Under the pieces are notes generated by a model that searched no databases, had not been told where the DNA came from, and saw only the letters and a list, made by a program, of their open reading frames with translations. A stretch of 64,000 nt of DNA, from contig CBDCER010000003.1 in assembly GCA_965215855.1 (NCBI GenBank), positions 3,596,001-3,660,000 of the forward strand, written 5' to 3'. The position numbers and the translations under genes were made by a program. The DNA comes from J027 sp965215855. Its GTDB lineage: Bacteria > Chloroflexota > Anaerolineae > Aggregatilineales > J027. Below are positions 17,941-25,647 of this stretch, piece by piece. Each line of letters starts with the position of its first letter. Position 1 is the first letter of the stretch.

Positions 17941-17973
17941 TTTGCCCCTAATCTGGAATGCACCCATGGAATC
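17941..17973. repeat. Right end of the ISKra4-like element: terminal inverted repeat plus 8-bp target duplication
   Basis: The right TIR at 17941-17965 (ending GGAATGCACCC) is the inverted copy of the left TIR. It is followed directly by ATGGAATC (17966-17973), identical to the copy left of the element. Confidence 0.95.
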
Positions 17974-17997
17974 GATTGAGGTTATTTGCAAAGAAGA

Positions 17998-18022
17998 CCC
18001 CCTCCTGCACTGCAAGAGGGGA
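17998..18022 (-). terminator. Hairpin after the TSP3/WD40 gene, probable terminator
   Basis: CCCCTC at 17999-18004 pairs with GAGGGG at 18016-18021 around a 11-base loop. On the minus strand the hairpin follows the stop of the TSP3/WD40 gene by 13 bases and is followed by TCTTCTTT, a weak T tract. Confidence 0.55.
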
Positions 18023-18034
18023 GTTTAAGCTGAT

Positions 18035-19960
18035 TTATTGGGCAATGCCCCAGAACTGCACAGTAGGACTGCTGCTGAAAATCAATAGTGTGCCGTCGGG
18101 GCTGAAGGTTGCACTGAAGGGTGGACTGGGTAAATTATCGAATGAGGTCAAGGTTACACCAGTTGCAGCATCCAATACTGCCACTTGGTTATTAAGGCCT
18201 TCGGGAGCAGGGCCGTCTACAAAGGGACCACCACCGGCTGTTAACAATGATCCATCGGGGCTGAATGCTAATGCCAGCACCGCATCCCAGCGGGTACTTT
18301 GAAGTACCAGTGCGTTGTAAATTTCTGCGCCGCTGGCAGCATCGTACATGGTTATCGAGCCGCTCCAGTCACCAATCGCAAGACGTGATCCATCTGGACT
18401 ATAAGTCAATGAATTGCCAGCAAACATCGGCGCAACAGGCAACTCAACAGCAGGAGACAGCGTTGCAACATTCCATATTATAGTCCCGGCATTGGTACCA
18501 ACTGCCAGAAAAGCGCCGTCGGGGCTGAAGACCATTTGCGTGACGGCTTCAGTCAAGGGGACGACACCCACTTCCTGACCACTGGTGATATCCCACAGGC
18601 GAATACTGTAGGTATCAGCAGGTGGGCCGCCATACAATTCAAAGGCATCGGCTGTGGCAAACAAGACACCATCCGAGCGGACGGCAGTCAGAATGGTATA
18701 AGAATGTTGGGGCGTTTCCAGATATTGCAATGAGTTCTGGCTGGCGACATCCCACACAACGACGGCTGAAACATCTGTTTCCCATAAATATTGGGTGTCG
18801 AGCAACACTGTTCCGCCGGAACTCAAAGCAATGTTCCCTCCCATAGTCTCTAACCCGCCAACCGGTGAAAGTGCAGGATTATTGAGATCGTAAATTGCCA
18901 TGGGGAATGTCCCATAACCTTGAACGACTAGAGTCCCGTCTGTGGCGACAGCCACTTCATTTACGTCAGTGACGAGCTGGCCGAATTGTGTGGCATCGAC
19001 AATATTCGATGTAGAGAGAACAACGCGATTGGCAGGTAAGGTCAGGTCGCTAATTTGCATACACCCTCGGAAGGCGGGGTCACCAGCTTGATCTGGACAG
19101 GCATCGTCCAAATCAGCAATCGTATCACCATCACTGTCAGGGCAATCACTGTTGGAACCAGGTTCCGTTGGGCAGCGGTCATATAAATCTATGACACCGT
19201 CTTCATCACCATCGGGGGCAGCCGATCCCTCTGGACACCCATTGTTGCGACCATCACCCGGTTGATCCGGGCAAGCATCGTCCACATCGCGCAGTAAATC
19301 GCCATCGGTGTCAATAATGCAGCCATTATTAGCCGGATCGCCAAATTGCAAGGGGCACTGGTCAACGCCATCTGGCACTGTATCGCTATCCAGGTCAGGT
19401 TCTACTCCGGGAGGGCAGCCATTGTTAGCTGGATCACCAGCACGGTCAAAGCAAGAATCGCGGAAATCGGGCACATTATCGCCGTCATAATCATCTACAT
19501 AGTCGTCTGGACACCCGAAATTTGCCGGACTTCCCGCTTCATACGCGCAATAATCTTCGTTATCCAACAATCCATCACGGTCCCAATCGGTTTGTACACC
19601 CAGCGGACACCCGCTGTTTTGCGATAATCCGGCTTCGTTGACACACTGATCATAAAAGTCATCAATGCCATCGCCATCACTATCCGGGCAACCGAGATTG
19701 TAGTCGTTACCCACGACATCTGGGCAATTATCACGAACATCGGGCACTGAATCACCGTCACTATCCGGTGGCGCTATTCCGTCGGGGCAACCATCATTTT
19801 CATACGAGCCAGCTTGTGATGGGCAACCGTCAAATTCATCAGGAATGCCGTCGCTGTCAGCATCGGGGAAATCGCTGCCACCATCTTGACCGTAAATGAC
19901 CGTTAATGGCACTAGCAGGGTCACAATCATTAGAAAATAAACTATACGCTTTGGTGTCAC
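18035..19960 (-). CDS. Secreted protein with nine TSP3-type calcium repeats and a WD40-like propeller
   Basis: This 641-aa protein starts with GTG (GGAG 8 bases upstream) and has a signal peptide (FLMIVTLLVPLTVIYG). Residues about 30-310 hold nine TSP3-like repeats of the form DxDGDxxPDxxDxCP, each with a Cys pair and acidic calcium ligands. Residues about 320-640 form a WD40-like propeller (SPDGAFLAVGTNAGT, SPDGSRLAIGDWSG, SPDGSLLTAGG). The protein is likely exported and calcium-stabilised; the propeller may bind a ligand or partner. No anchor is visible. The ISKra4-like element lies just beyond its 3' end. Confidence 0.88.
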   Translation of the reverse strand: MTPKRIVYFLMIVTLLVPLTVIYGQDGGSDFPDADSDGIPDEFDGCPSQAGSYENDGCPDGIAPPDSDGDSVPDVRDNCPDVVGNDYNLGCPDSDGDGIDDFYDQCVNEAGLSQNSGCPLGVQTDWDRDGLLDNEDYCAYEAGSPANFGCPDDYVDDYDGDNVPDFRDSCFDRAGDPANNGCPPGVEPDLDSDTVPDGVDQCPLQFGDPANNGCIIDTDGDLLRDVDDACPDQPGDGRNNGCPEGSAAPDGDEDGVIDLYDRCPTEPGSNSDCPDSDGDTIADLDDACPDQAGDPAFRGCMQISDLTLPANRVVLSTSNIVDATQFGQLVTDVNEVAVATDGTLVVQGYGTFPMAIYDLNNPALSPVGGLETMGGNIALSSGGTVLLDTQYLWETDVSAVVVWDVASQNSLQYLETPQHSYTILTAVRSDGVLFATADAFELYGGPPADTYSIRLWDITSGQEVGVVPLTEAVTQMVFSPDGAFLAVGTNAGTIIWNVATLSPAVELPVAPMFAGNSLTYSPDGSRLAIGDWSGSITMYDAASGAEIYNALVLQSTRWDAVLALAFSPDGSLLTAGGGPFVDGPAPEGLNNQVAVLDAATGVTLTSFDNLPSPPFSATFSPDGTLLIFSSSPTVQFWGIAQ

Positions 19961-20039
19961 ACCATCATCTCCTTAACAAAATAGACGGCACAATGTCCCC
20001 CTGACGCAACACTGGCAGGGATAGGCAGCCTATGTTGTT

Positions 20040-20786
20040 CTATTCTTCAACTGCTGCTTCAACGATTAAAGTATACAACGCCATATCACTGCCAGAATCC
20101 GAATAGTTGTAGTAATCTTGCTCTACTGAGAAGATGTAAATGGTATCGGCGTCAAATGCCATTGTTAGTTGACCGCCCGTCAGTTCTCGACCACTCAGGT
20201 TGGCAATTTCTTCTTCATAGCTATATCCCGGTGTAAATGTGGATACCTTCAAGCCAGGATAGTAATTGCCGCGAATGTGCCGATAGGTGATGGTGTAGAT
20301 CCCCGATGTTTCAGGCACGAAGACATGAGCAGCCGGAACCTCATCATAGCGCGTTTGTCCCTCAACCGTTATACCGGGCATAACTGCTGGCATCTCTTGT
20401 AATGTAAGGCTGAACGGGCCACCACCGGAACCTGCACGCCCACTGAGACGCGTTGCTACGATTTGATATGTGTCGGTCGCTGGTAAACGAGCGATAATCC
20501 GCGAATCCAGCGAATAGTTGTCATCGTTCTGTGCGATAATTTCGTTGTCTAAAGTGGTCAGATAAAGATAGGGATCGAACAGGGACTGTTCTGAGACCAG
20601 ATCAATCTGAACAATATCGCCTTCTTCTCCATCAAATGTGTAAAGTTCCTCGAACTGGCGATTAGAAACCTCACCCATCACGGTGTCGCCATAGCTGATC
20701 TTATTCGCATCACCATCCTGGGCTGATGTGATCGCCATTGGCATCATCAACAATAGGCCAATACACACCAATGCCAAACGTTTCAT
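20040..20786 (-). CDS. Secreted PPC-like domain protein
   Basis: This 248-aa protein has a signal peptide (LALVCIGLLLMMPMAITSAQ) and a body with the beta-rich signature of bacterial pre-peptidase C-terminal (PPC) domains: EELYTFDGEEGDIVQIDL, DPYLYLTTLDNEIIAQNDD and YQIVATRLSGRAG. A second, more divergent repeat with an IYTITY and IYIFSVEQDY strand follows. The ATG at 20786 has AGGAG seven bases upstream and is preferred to an ATG nine codons earlier. PPC domains usually mediate secretion or adhesion. No catalytic domain is present. Confidence 0.75.
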   Translation of the reverse strand: MKRLALVCIGLLLMMPMAITSAQDGDANKISYGDTVMGEVSNRQFEELYTFDGEEGDIVQIDLVSEQSLFDPYLYLTTLDNEIIAQNDDNYSLDSRIIARLPATDTYQIVATRLSGRAGSGGGPFSLTLQEMPAVMPGITVEGQTRYDEVPAAHVFVPETSGIYTITYRHIRGNYYPGLKVSTFTPGYSYEEEIANLSGRELTGGQLTMAFDADTIYIFSVEQDYYNYSDSGSDMALYTLIVEAAVEE

Positions 20787-20909
20787 GTCCAATCTCCTCG
20801 CTTTCATTGCCAAGATAACTCAAGCATACATCAAAAGCGAGAAACTGCACGCTGTACGCCCATTTTTTCTTATGTTATATATTGTTGCAATTGATAACCG
20901 AGCATTGAT

Positions 20910-22466
20910 CTAATTTTGCTCAATTGGCTCCAAGTAGTAGAATTGCGCGTCGCCTTCCACCGCCCACCCTTCTAAATTGTCCGTTACCCGAACAGCCCAC
21001 CATAGCAAAGCGTCAGCACATACCGGCCCATCAACAATAGCGACCACAGTGTCCGCTGGCATATTTGCCACGACCTCACCTGCAAGTCCTGGCGCAGTTC
21101 GCAAATTGACCCCAAAAGCACTACTGACGCGTGCTGATTGATTAACGCGCAGGCGAGGCAGTAATGCGCCAAGGCATTCAACGGATAACGGATCCAGGGT
21201 TGGGGTATTGGAGGGTAACGGGGTCAAGGTCGCTGTGGCCGAAGCACTTGGTGTCAGAGATGGCGTTGGTGTATTTGAGGGGGATGTTGTTTTAGTAGCG
21301 GTGACGGTATATGTTGATGTGGTGGTTGGAGTTGATGAAAACGCTGGTGTTGGTGTATTAGTAGGGGTAGGCGTATGAGTTGCGCTTGATGTTGGGGTAG
21401 GTGTGTCAGATGGCGTTGGAGAAGGTGTGACCGTTGGGGTTGGAATAGGAATGATCGCGGCGTCGGTTTGGCTATCTTCACCTAAGCTGATCTGAAATCC
21501 CTCCTCCAATTCAATTATTTGTCCATTCCACGCTACCATTAACGAGCCGGTAACGGCGCTGAAGGTGGCTGAATTTTCATCATCAGCGATTTCGACACCA
21601 TAGACAGCGCCATGCGCTATGCCCTCGCCAAAGCGCGTGCGTACATGATAATAACTCTCATCATCCACTTCTCGATTGATATGATTGGTTATCTGTCCAC
21701 GCTGCAAATAAAGATCTATTTGCATATCGCCGGCTTCTGTTAGTGCCAGGCGATTCAGGTAGATTTCTGAATCGCCCCCTAGCCGGGCTTGATCTCCACT
21801 AAACATTTCTAATTGGGCTTCAGCCTGTGTGCTGGTGCGAATTGAGTATTCCTGGGTGACTGTAGTTGGCTCGATCATTACGATCCAAGTTTCGCCCTGA
21901 GGCTTATAATCGACACGCGGTGCTATCGCCGAAACTTGTACATTGCCGGGTGTTACGTTTTCGGCCTCCGAAGTGATATTGTCATCACGCAAATAGTGAT
22001 TATACGCCCAAAACACACCAATAATTGCAAGCAGAATTATCACCAAGATTTGCAAAGGTCGTCGCCAGTTTCGGTGTATATCCAATTCAGGAATGGGAAA
22101 GAGAATTGAATCTTGGAGTGTATTTAGCCCCGCACGAGTGATACCAGCACTCATGTCGATGGGGTTTTGCCGACCAACGACGGGGAAGAGCTTATCTATA
22201 GATTTGACAATGACTGCAATCCCACGCTTTTTAAGGCGCATGGCCTCGTCATGTTGTCTTTGCCACATAGGATCGGTAAGTGCCTGGAGGCTAACCAGAT
22301 AGACAAATATACTACATTTATCAATAGCTTCAGCGGTTGTCGTCCATTGGGCTTTCGGGTTGCTGCCTTTCAGTTCGATGTCCTGGATATGGTCTCTCAG
22401 ATGCGCTGCCAACTTCAAAGCAGCAGCACGATCATCGCTGACAAAACAGAGATAAATGTGATACAT
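20910..22466 (-). CDS. TIR-domain membrane protein with FecR-like domain, mucin-like stalk and SH3b domain
   Basis: The N-terminal 130 residues resemble a bacterial TIR domain: IYLCFVSDDRAAALKLAAHL, then FVYLVSLQALTDPMWQRQHDEAM and a following hydrophobic strand. A transmembrane helix (about 137-158) leads to an outer region with a FecR-like domain (about 205-330; SEIYLNRLALTEAGDMQIDL, GAVYGVEIAD), a long Thr/Pro-rich stalk (about 345-430) and a C-terminal SH3b-like domain (VNLRTAPG, VVANMPADTVV). The TIR side is cytoplasmic. The ATG at 22466 is used. The architecture is unusual: TIR domains act in NAD cleavage or signalling, so this may be a surface-triggered TIR device. The TIR call is moderately sure. 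Confidence 0.75.
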   Translation of the reverse strand: MYHIYLCFVSDDRAAALKLAAHLRDHIQDIELKGSNPKAQWTTTAEAIDKCSIFVYLVSLQALTDPMWQRQHDEAMRLKKRGIAVIVKSIDKLFPVVGRQNPIDMSAGITRAGLNTLQDSILFPIPELDIHRNWRRPLQILVIILLAIIGVFWAYNHYLRDDNITSEAENVTPGNVQVSAIAPRVDYKPQGETWIVMIEPTTVTQEYSIRTSTQAEAQLEMFSGDQARLGGDSEIYLNRLALTEAGDMQIDLYLQRGQITNHINREVDDESYYHVRTRFGEGIAHGAVYGVEIADDENSATFSAVTGSLMVAWNGQIIELEEGFQISLGEDSQTDAAIIPIPTPTVTPSPTPSDTPTPTSSATHTPTPTNTPTPAFSSTPTTTSTYTVTATKTTSPSNTPTPSLTPSASATATLTPLPSNTPTLDPLSVECLGALLPRLRVNQSARVSSAFGVNLRTAPGLAGEVVANMPADTVVAIVDGPVCADALLWWAVRVTDNLEGWAVEGDAQFYYLEPIEQN

Positions 22467-22623
22467 CAAACACGGGTCCCCGATTGCATATCATTTTAGA
22501 AGTTGTCATTGTACCCTACGCTGTTGAGCGGGGCTATGCAGTTGTAGAGTCAGTTCGCTATACTACTGGTTACCTGGAATATGAAACAGTTGGTATTGGT
22601 CAAGGAAATTGGAGTAGTTGTGG

Positions 22624-23685
22624 ATGTCACGTGAGGAGCTTATTCGCCTGACTGCGCTTTCCTCATGCGCGGGTTGAGCGTCCAAATTGGCCCCGGCGGC
22701 CCTGGCGCAAGTTTTGCGTCCTGTACAAGATTTGTTTGCTGCAGAGGATCACCCTGATCTTTTGGTGGGGTTGGGTGTGCCGGATGATGCTGCTGTCTAT
22801 CGCCTGGACAGTGACCGCGCCTTGATCGTTACCACTGATTTTTTTACCCCTATTGTAGATGATCCGTATCAGTACGGCGCGATTGCAGCGGCTAATGCTC
22901 TCAGTGATGTGTATGCGATGGGTGGACGCCCATTGTTGGCACTCAATATCGCTGCAATTCCGCCTGAACTGCCAGTGGACATGACAGCGGCCATCATGCG
23001 TGGTTTAGCTGAAAAAGTGCGTGAGGCTGGCGCTGTAATCGCAGGAGGGCATACGATTCAGGATAAGGAACCGAAGGTCGGGTTAGCAGCAGTCGGGATC
23101 GCTCATCCGAATAAGCTGATGCTCAAATCAGGTGCGCGTCCAGGCGATATATTGATATTAAGTAAGCCGTTGGGCACAGGAACTATCGCCACTGCCAATA
23201 AAAACGGTAAAGCAAGTGCGGCTCACCTTGCTACCGCTGTTGAGTGGATGATGCGATTGAACAAGTCGGTTGCTGAAGTCGCGGCAGATGTAGATTGCAC
23301 AGTGGCAACTGACATCACTGGCTTTGGGCTTTTGGGTCACGCAACTGAAATTGCACAATCCAGCAATATCACGCTTGAGATTGATTTTGACCGACTTCCA
23401 TTTCTAGACGGCGCGATGGATTATGCACGAAACTGGATATTCCCTGGCGGCTCTACGAATAACAAGGCGGCTTATGGTGAGAAGGTCGTATTCAGTGAGG
23501 ACCTTACCGAACACGAACAAATGCTATTGTTTGATGCTCAAACCAGCGGTGGTTTGTTAATCGCCATACCAGCCACAAAACTCGGGGACTTTGAAGCACA
23601 AATGACCCAACGTAACACTCCTTGGTGGCGAATCGGACAGGTTATTGAGCGACAGCCATCGCTGATTCAGGTGCAGAAGAACTGA
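22624..23685 (+). CDS. selD: Selenophosphate synthetase, selenocysteine-containing
   Basis: The enzyme makes selenophosphate from selenide and ATP for Sec-tRNA and selenouridine synthesis. Reading from the ATG at 22624 (GGAG about 10 bases upstream) gives the SelD N terminus LTALSSCAGUASKLAPAALA, where U is an in-frame TGA at 22675-22677. This is the SelD active-site motif (xxCAGC/U..K), with the essential Lys three residues after U. The 353-aa length fits SelD. The later domains carry the ATP-binding Asp/Gly-rich segments (DDAAVY, TDFFTPIVDD, GGHTIQDKEPKVGLAAVG, TDITGFGLLGHATE). A bSECIS-like hairpin follows the TGA. An apparent TTG start at 22687 would remove the active site and is rejected. 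Confidence 0.93.
22683..22716 (+). promoter_or_regulatory. Candidate bacterial SECIS element in selD
   Basis: The stretch just after the TGA can fold as CAAA/TTTG, TTG/CAA and GCC/GGC stacked pairs with small bulges, and an apical loop at 22693-22703 about 16-26 bases after the TGA, which is the usual distance for bacterial SECIS elements. The pairing is by eye; SelB recognition is inferred. Confidence 0.5.
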
Positions 23686-23697
23686 GAGGAGTTGGTT

Positions 23698-24066
23698 ATG
23701 AGTACGCAGCCCTTCATGGCTTTCATCCGCCCCGGCGTCAATGAGCAGGTTATCGAAATCAACGTGCGTAATGGCCCAGGTACGAACTATGCCATTGCGT
23801 TTCAGGCCACAACCGGACAACAAGATTTGTCAATCCTCAATGTAAGTCCTGATGACGAAGGCCGCACACAAGGCGGGAAGGTGTATCAATGGTTCCGCTT
23901 GAAATTCCCAGATAATCGAATTGGGTGGGTACGCGATGACCTAATTGATATGCGGGGGAATGGTACGACATTTGGCTATGGAATCGTGATGGGGCGCACC
24001 TTTGCGTTTGAATTGACCCGTGCCGATGCCAATCCCCCCAGCGCCGTAAAACCATATCCGCAATAA
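23698..24066 (+). CDS. SH3b-domain 5' part of a split SH3b–GH46-like gene
   Basis: From the ATG at 23698 (GAGAGGA 8 bases upstream) 122 residues are read. They hold an SH3b-like domain (INVRNGPGTNYAIAFQATTG, WFRLKFPDNRIGWVRDDLID) and then a short RTFAFELTRADANPP linker before an immediate stop. The SH3b domain probably binds cell-wall components. The natural continuation lies in the -1 frame after the C6 run at 24034-24039. It begins 12 bp after selD. Confidence 0.85.
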   Translation: MSTQPFMAFIRPGVNEQVIEINVRNGPGTNYAIAFQATTGQQDLSILNVSPDDEGRTQGGKVYQWFRLKFPDNRIGWVRDDLIDMRGNGTTFGYGIVMGRTFAFELTRADANPPSAVKPYPQ

Positions 24067-24839
24067 TTAATGAAGCGCTGCGACAGCACCGCGACGATAC
24101 CGAGGAGCCTGATCCACCGAGTGATGAGGATGAAGAGGAACGTATCGTCAAAACTGCTTTCAACATCACTTCGGCCTTTGAAGGCGGTGGCTATTCAGCA
24201 TACCAAACTTATGATCAGGGTATCATCAGCTATGGGCGTTTTCAGTTCACACTACAGTCAGGTAATCTGGCAGCAGTCATCAACCGCTATATCGCTACAT
24301 CAAACAGCATGACTGCACAGGCGCTCCGCGATGATTACCAGGCACGCCTGAACATGGGTGATGCGACATTACGTCAAGATGAGCGCCTGCAAACTTTGTT
24401 GCAACAAGCTGCCGTCGAAAAGGCGATGCAAGCTGCTCAGGACGGAATTGCCTACGAACGGTTCTGGTTGGTGGTCTATAATCTCAGCATTACACCGCGT
24501 GGTATCCAAACCCCGCTGGCCCAGGCTATGTTCTTCGATATTGGCATTCAGCATGGCACACAGCACGGGCTTTTTACTCGTGCTGAGAATGAGCTTGGCG
24601 TCCCCAATAAATCAAAAGTGGGCAACAATGGTGCATCTGAAACGATGTTTGCTCAACATATCGCTGAGATTCGCCAGGAAATTTTGTATAGGATCGCTGA
24701 ACGCGACAATGTGCCAGGTGTTAAAAAACGCGCCGATTTCTGGTTGGATATGATTAACAAGGGCGACTGGAACCTCGCTGGCGACGGCAATGGTGAGTTG
24801 CTGGTGTTGGGTAAGCGGGTGCAGGTCAGAAATCCTTAA
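24039..24839 (+). CDS. GH46/chitosanase-like lysozyme-fold 3' part of the split SH3b gene
   Basis: This frame has no proper own start before residue-level homology begins. It continues the SH3b gene after a -1 shift at the C6 tract (QRRKTISAIINEALRQHR...). The catalytic region FNITSAFEGGGYSAYQTYDQGIISYG resembles the start of GH46 chitosanases, with candidate catalytic Glu in SAFEGGG and Asp in TYDQG. Later segments (YERFWLVVYNLSI, FDIGIQHGT, FWLDMINKGDWNL) follow the GH46 order. It probably cuts a glycan such as peptidoglycan or chitosan. An internal ATG at 24309 would give only a truncated 176-aa product lacking the catalytic Glu. Confidence 0.75.
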   Translation, partial: QRRKTISAIINEALRQHRDDTEEPDPPSDEDEEERIVKTAFNITSAFEGGGYSAYQTYDQGIISYGRFQFTLQSGNLAAVINRYIATSNSMTAQALRDDYQARLNMGDATLRQDERLQTLLQQAAVEKAMQAAQDGIAYERFWLVVYNLSITPRGIQTPLAQAMFFDIGIQHGTQHGLFTRAENELGVPNKSKVGNNGASETMFAQHIAEIRQEILYRIAERDNVPGVKKRADFWLDMINKGDWNLAGDGNGELLVLGKRVQVRNP

Positions 24840-24870
24840 CTGCTACAGCAGTAGGTATGATGGTGAGTAT

Positions 24871-25647
24871 ATGCCACGTATTTTAGTTGTTGATGACGAT
24901 GATCTATTGCGCCCCACGATTGCTGGGGTGCTGATTGAGGCAGGGTATGATGTGTTAGAGGCAGCCGACGTGGCCGAAGCCTGGGATATTATTCGGCAGG
25001 TAACCGGCTTCGATGTCATACTCAGTGATGTTATCATGCCTAATGTGGACGGATTAACATTTTTGAGTGAACTTCGGCAGCAATTCACTGATATTTCGGT
25101 GGTGATGCTGACGGGGCACGGCAGTGTTAACGCAGCAGTTCAGGCCATGCGCGATGGGGCTGTCAACTACTTGCTTAAACCAGCCAGCAAAGAAGCAATT
25201 TTGGAGAGTGTTGAGGAGGCTCTCAATATTCGCCGTGAACGTCAGCAGAAACAGGCGTTGATGGGGGAGGTAATGGAGGGGTTACAAAAACTTGGCCTGG
25301 TTGATGATCCGATTGCGTCGGAGGCAGATGCACTTGGGGATTTGACGGTACGCGAACTGGTAGTTGATCAACAGCGACGGATAGCTGCTTTTCGCAGACA
25401 TCCGTTGGACTTGACCCCGACGGAATTTGAAATCTTATATGCGTTGATGCAGGCGCGGGGACAGGTGGTGACCTATGAAGAGATGGTACATCGGATACAG
25501 GGAATCTGGCTTGAACGTGATGAGGCCCGCAGTATGATTACTTCCCACATCAGCAACCTGCGTGCAAAGTTGCGCGAGGCAAATTGCGGCGACTACCTGA
25601 TTAACAGCCGTGGACGTGGTTATTTTATCGAAATTGACGAGGTATGA
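24871..25647 (+). CDS. OmpR-like response regulator
   Basis: This 258-aa protein has a receiver domain (LVVDDDDLLRP; phosphoacceptor D53 in ILSDVIMP; conserved Lys in LLKPAS) and a C-terminal OmpR/PhoB winged-helix domain (LTPTEFEILYALMQARGQVV, ITSHISNLRAKLR). A linker of about 60 residues joins the two. It starts at the ATG at 24871, 31 bp after the GH46-like frame, with GGTGAG upstream. Its stop overlaps the start of the REC–kinase gene by 4 bp, so it is probably cotranscribed with the kinases that follow. Confidence 0.95.
   Translation: MPRILVVDDDDLLRPTIAGVLIEAGYDVLEAADVAEAWDIIRQVTGFDVILSDVIMPNVDGLTFLSELRQQFTDISVVMLTGHGSVNAAVQAMRDGAVNYLLKPASKEAILESVEEALNIRRERQQKQALMGEVMEGLQKLGLVDDPIASEADALGDLTVRELVVDQQRRIAAFRRHPLDLTPTEFEILYALMQARGQVVTYEEMVHRIQGIWLERDEARSMITSHISNLRAKLREANCGDYLINSRGRGYFIEIDEV

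Larger units (their letters stand above)
16560..17965. mobile_element. Complete ISKra4-family-like insertion sequence (1406 bp)
   Basis: Ends are two 25-bp terminal inverted repeats matching at 24/25 positions, flanked by a perfect 8-bp direct repeat (ATGGAATC at 16552-16559 and 17966-17973). Inside are two overlapping plus-strand frames that together encode a transposase. The family call rests on the transposase: a Cys-rich N-terminal part (CKGCG, CETC) followed by FFPLD and a C-terminal DDE-like region with conserved GSGTVESAIK. The intact ends and perfect target duplication show a comparatively recent insertion into the intergenic region between the kinase giant and the TSP3/WD40 gene. Confidence 0.92.

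Noticed and set aside
22467..22623. tRNA or small RNA in the gap before selD, including tRNA-Sec
   Set aside because: No cloverleaf or CCA-like end could be drawn by eye; nothing else recognisable is present.
22687..23685. SelD starting with TTG at 22687
   Set aside because: It lacks the conserved active-site motif. The upstream frame with TGA as Sec supplies it together with an ATG and a ribosome site.
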